Of a DNA stretch of 6,625 nt, positions 5,608-6,625 are shown piece after piece. Under the pieces are notes generated by a model, which was not told the DNA's origin, did no database searches, and worked only from the letters and a program-made list of their open reading frames with translations. Made by a program: the position numbers and the translations under genes. Positions within the stretch are counted from its first letter, which is position 1, and each line of letters starts with the position of its first letter. The DNA comes from an uncultured bacterium (GTDB taxonomy: Bacteria; Bacillota; Clostridia; Oscillospirales; Butyricicoccaceae), in NCBI GenBank assembly GCA_905215125.1, contig CAJMOV010000112.1:1-6625 (forward strand), read 5' to 3'.

Positions 5608-5631
5608 AAGGCGCACAAAATGCGCCTTTTT
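5606..5631 (+). terminator. Intrinsic terminator of the tetR-family gene
   Basis: A 10-bp stem AAAAGGCGCA / TGCGCCTTTT with a CAAAA loop ends in a run of five T residues. It begins within the stop codon (TAA, 5605-5607). It should separate the regulator transcript from the ABC gene, which therefore needs its own promoter or read-through. It is symmetric enough to work in both directions. Confidence 0.9.
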
Positions 5632-5637
5632 ATAAGC

Positions 5638-5665
5638 CGTATAGTTAGTTTATACTAACTATACG
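5638..5665. promoter_or_regulatory. 28-bp palindrome upstream of the ABC gene (likely operator)
   Basis: Arms CGTATAGTTAGT (5638-5649) and ACTAACTATACG (5654-5665) are perfect inverted copies around TTAT. A possible -10 box TATACT (5651-5656) lies in the centre, but no -35 box matching TTGACA is found 16-18 bp upstream. The symmetry and position suggest a binding site for a dimeric regulator of the ABC gene. Its sequence is unlike the operator in front of the regulator gene. As RNA it could also form a 12-bp A+U-rich hairpin. Confidence 0.65.
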
Positions 5666-5695
5666 AGAGATCAGAGGTTGGGCTGTTTATTATTC

Positions 5696-5702
5696 GAGGA
5701 GG
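5696..5702 (+). promoter_or_regulatory. Strong Shine-Dalgarno deciding a CTG start
   Basis: GAGGAGG is a near-perfect complement of the 16S rRNA 3' end. Eight bases separate it from CTG at 5711. The first in-frame ATG (5726) is 23 bases away and has no ribosome binding site of its own, and the in-frame GTG at 5702 overlaps the motif itself. Confidence 0.7.
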
Positions 5703-5710
5703 TGTTTTCC

Positions 5711-6625
5711 CTGTTTCAAAAAGTAATGAAGTATGCAGGAAGGTATAAAAAATACACGCTGAAGGCGATTTTCTTCATGCTGCTGGGGCTGATCGCCAAT
5801 ACCCTGCAGTACATATTCGCATGGCAGCTGCTGACGCGGATGCTTTCGGGCGAGCCGTTGACATGGGGGTTCGTGGGCATACGCATCGGCGCCATCGTCC
5901 TGTGCGCCGCCCTGCACGCGCTCCTCTATGTCCAGGGTTTATCCCTTTCTCATAAGGGAGCCTACAATACGCTTAAAAACATCCGTGTCGCATTGCAGGG
6001 CAGGCTGGAAAAGCAGCCGTTGGGCAACATTCAGGATATGGGCGTCGGCAGCGTCAAGAAGCTGTTTATTGACGATATCGACAGCCTTGAGCTTTTGCTG
6101 GCGCACGCCCTGCCGGAAGGCTTTTCCAACCTGGCTATCCCGGTCGTCGTCTTTATCTTCATGTTCTTCATCGACTGGAAGCTGGCGCTGTTGTCCCTTT
6201 GCTCGCTGCCTTTGGGCATCCTGTCCATGGGCGCCATGTACAAGGTGGGCACGAGCCGCATGAACGCCTATTACGCCTCGGCCCAAAAAATGAACAATAC
6301 CATCGTTGAGTATGTTAACGGCATGGAGGTTGTCAAGGTATTCAACCGCGACAAGGACAGCTACCGCAGCTACGCGCAGGACGTCCGGGATTACCGTGAT
6401 TTCACCCTGTCCTGGTACAGGGCCTGCTGGCCGTGGATGGCGCTGTACACCAGTATCCTGCCCTGCGTCGCAATGGTCACGCTGCCGCTGGGCGCCTGGT
6501 TTGTCATGCAGAGCTGGTCTACGCTGCCGGATTTGCTGCTTGTGCTTATGCTATCGTTCTCCATCGGCGCGCCGCTGATGAAATCCATGTCCTTCTTCGC
6601 GCTTATGCCCCAGATCAGCTTTAAA
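5711..6625 (+). CDS. ABC exporter, permease domain (ATP-binding domain beyond window)
   Basis: The frame is open from 5711 to the window end, 305 codons with no stop, so the 3' end is missing. The visible part is a six-helix ABC exporter membrane domain. Hydrophobic segments lie near 17-42, 53-75, 137-154, 157-177, 241-265 and 273-292. The cytoplasmic segment VEYVNGMEVVKVFNRDKDSY (199-218) is the typical coupling-helix neighbourhood of this fold. In the usual full-length form an ATP-binding domain of about 250 residues would follow. The start is most likely CTG at 5711, giving MFQKVMKYAGRYKKYT, an N-terminus common among such transporters; ATG at 5726 is the alternative. Position after a TetR regulator suggests a drug, peptide or siderophore-type exporter, often made of two such subunits, so a partner gene may follow. 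The substrate cannot be told. Confidence 0.9.
   Translation, partial: MFQKVMKYAGRYKKYTLKAIFFMLLGLIANTLQYIFAWQLLTRMLSGEPLTWGFVGIRIGAIVLCAALHALLYVQGLSLSHKGAYNTLKNIRVALQGRLEKQPLGNIQDMGVGSVKKLFIDDIDSLELLLAHALPEGFSNLAIPVVVFIFMFFIDWKLALLSLCSLPLGILSMGAMYKVGTSRMNAYYASAQKMNNTIVEYVNGMEVVKVFNRDKDSYRSYAQDVRDYRDFTLSWYRACWPWMALYTSILPCVAMVTLPLGAWFVMQSWSTLPDLLLVLMLSFSIGAPLMKSMSFFALMPQISFK

Overview
The window looks like chromosomal DNA from a G+C-rich, spore-forming member of the Clostridia, possibly Oscillospiraceae-like. This is inferred from the gene content (YitT, a LUD-domain protein, TrmB, a PdaB-type deacetylase, and a TetR regulator with an ABC exporter), strong AGGAGG-type ribosome binding sites, consensus sigma-A promoters and frequent non-ATG starts. 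No phage, transposon, integron or CRISPR sequence is visible. I could not run searches, so the taxonomic placement is tentative.

Left part (1-2831, minus strand). A three-gene cluster is read right to left: yitT (membrane protein), a LUD-domain protein with a cysteine cluster, and a lipoprotein whose C-terminal half looks like a transglutaminase fold without its catalytic Cys and His. Gaps of 19 and 35 bp suggest one transcript from a promoter at 2802-2831. Directly downstream on the same strand is a tRNA-Gly(GCC), cut by the window edge. Its near-perfect promoter (TTGACA, 17 bp, TATAAT) has a -35 box lying on the stop codon of the lipoprotein gene.

Middle (2850-4602, plus strand). A divergent promoter drives trmB (tRNA guanine-46 N7-methyltransferase) through a leader of about 125 nt with several G+C-rich hairpins. 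trmB ends in a clear terminator. A stand-alone gene follows for a membrane-anchored or secreted PdaB-like polysaccharide deacetylase, with its own bidirectional-looking terminator.

The stretch 4603-4903 has no convincing intact gene. It holds an imperfect direct repeat and a 38-codon coding-like remnant on the minus strand.

Right part (4904-6625, plus strand). A TetR-family regulator has a consensus promoter and a tandem palindromic operator at its likely transcription start, which suggests autorepression. After its terminator comes a different 28-bp palindrome, then an ABC exporter subunit that runs off the window after its sixth membrane segment. The ABC gene appears to start at CTG, and the regulator at TTG. 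The layout is typical of a regulated efflux or export module whose ATP-binding domain, and probably a partner subunit, lie beyond the window.
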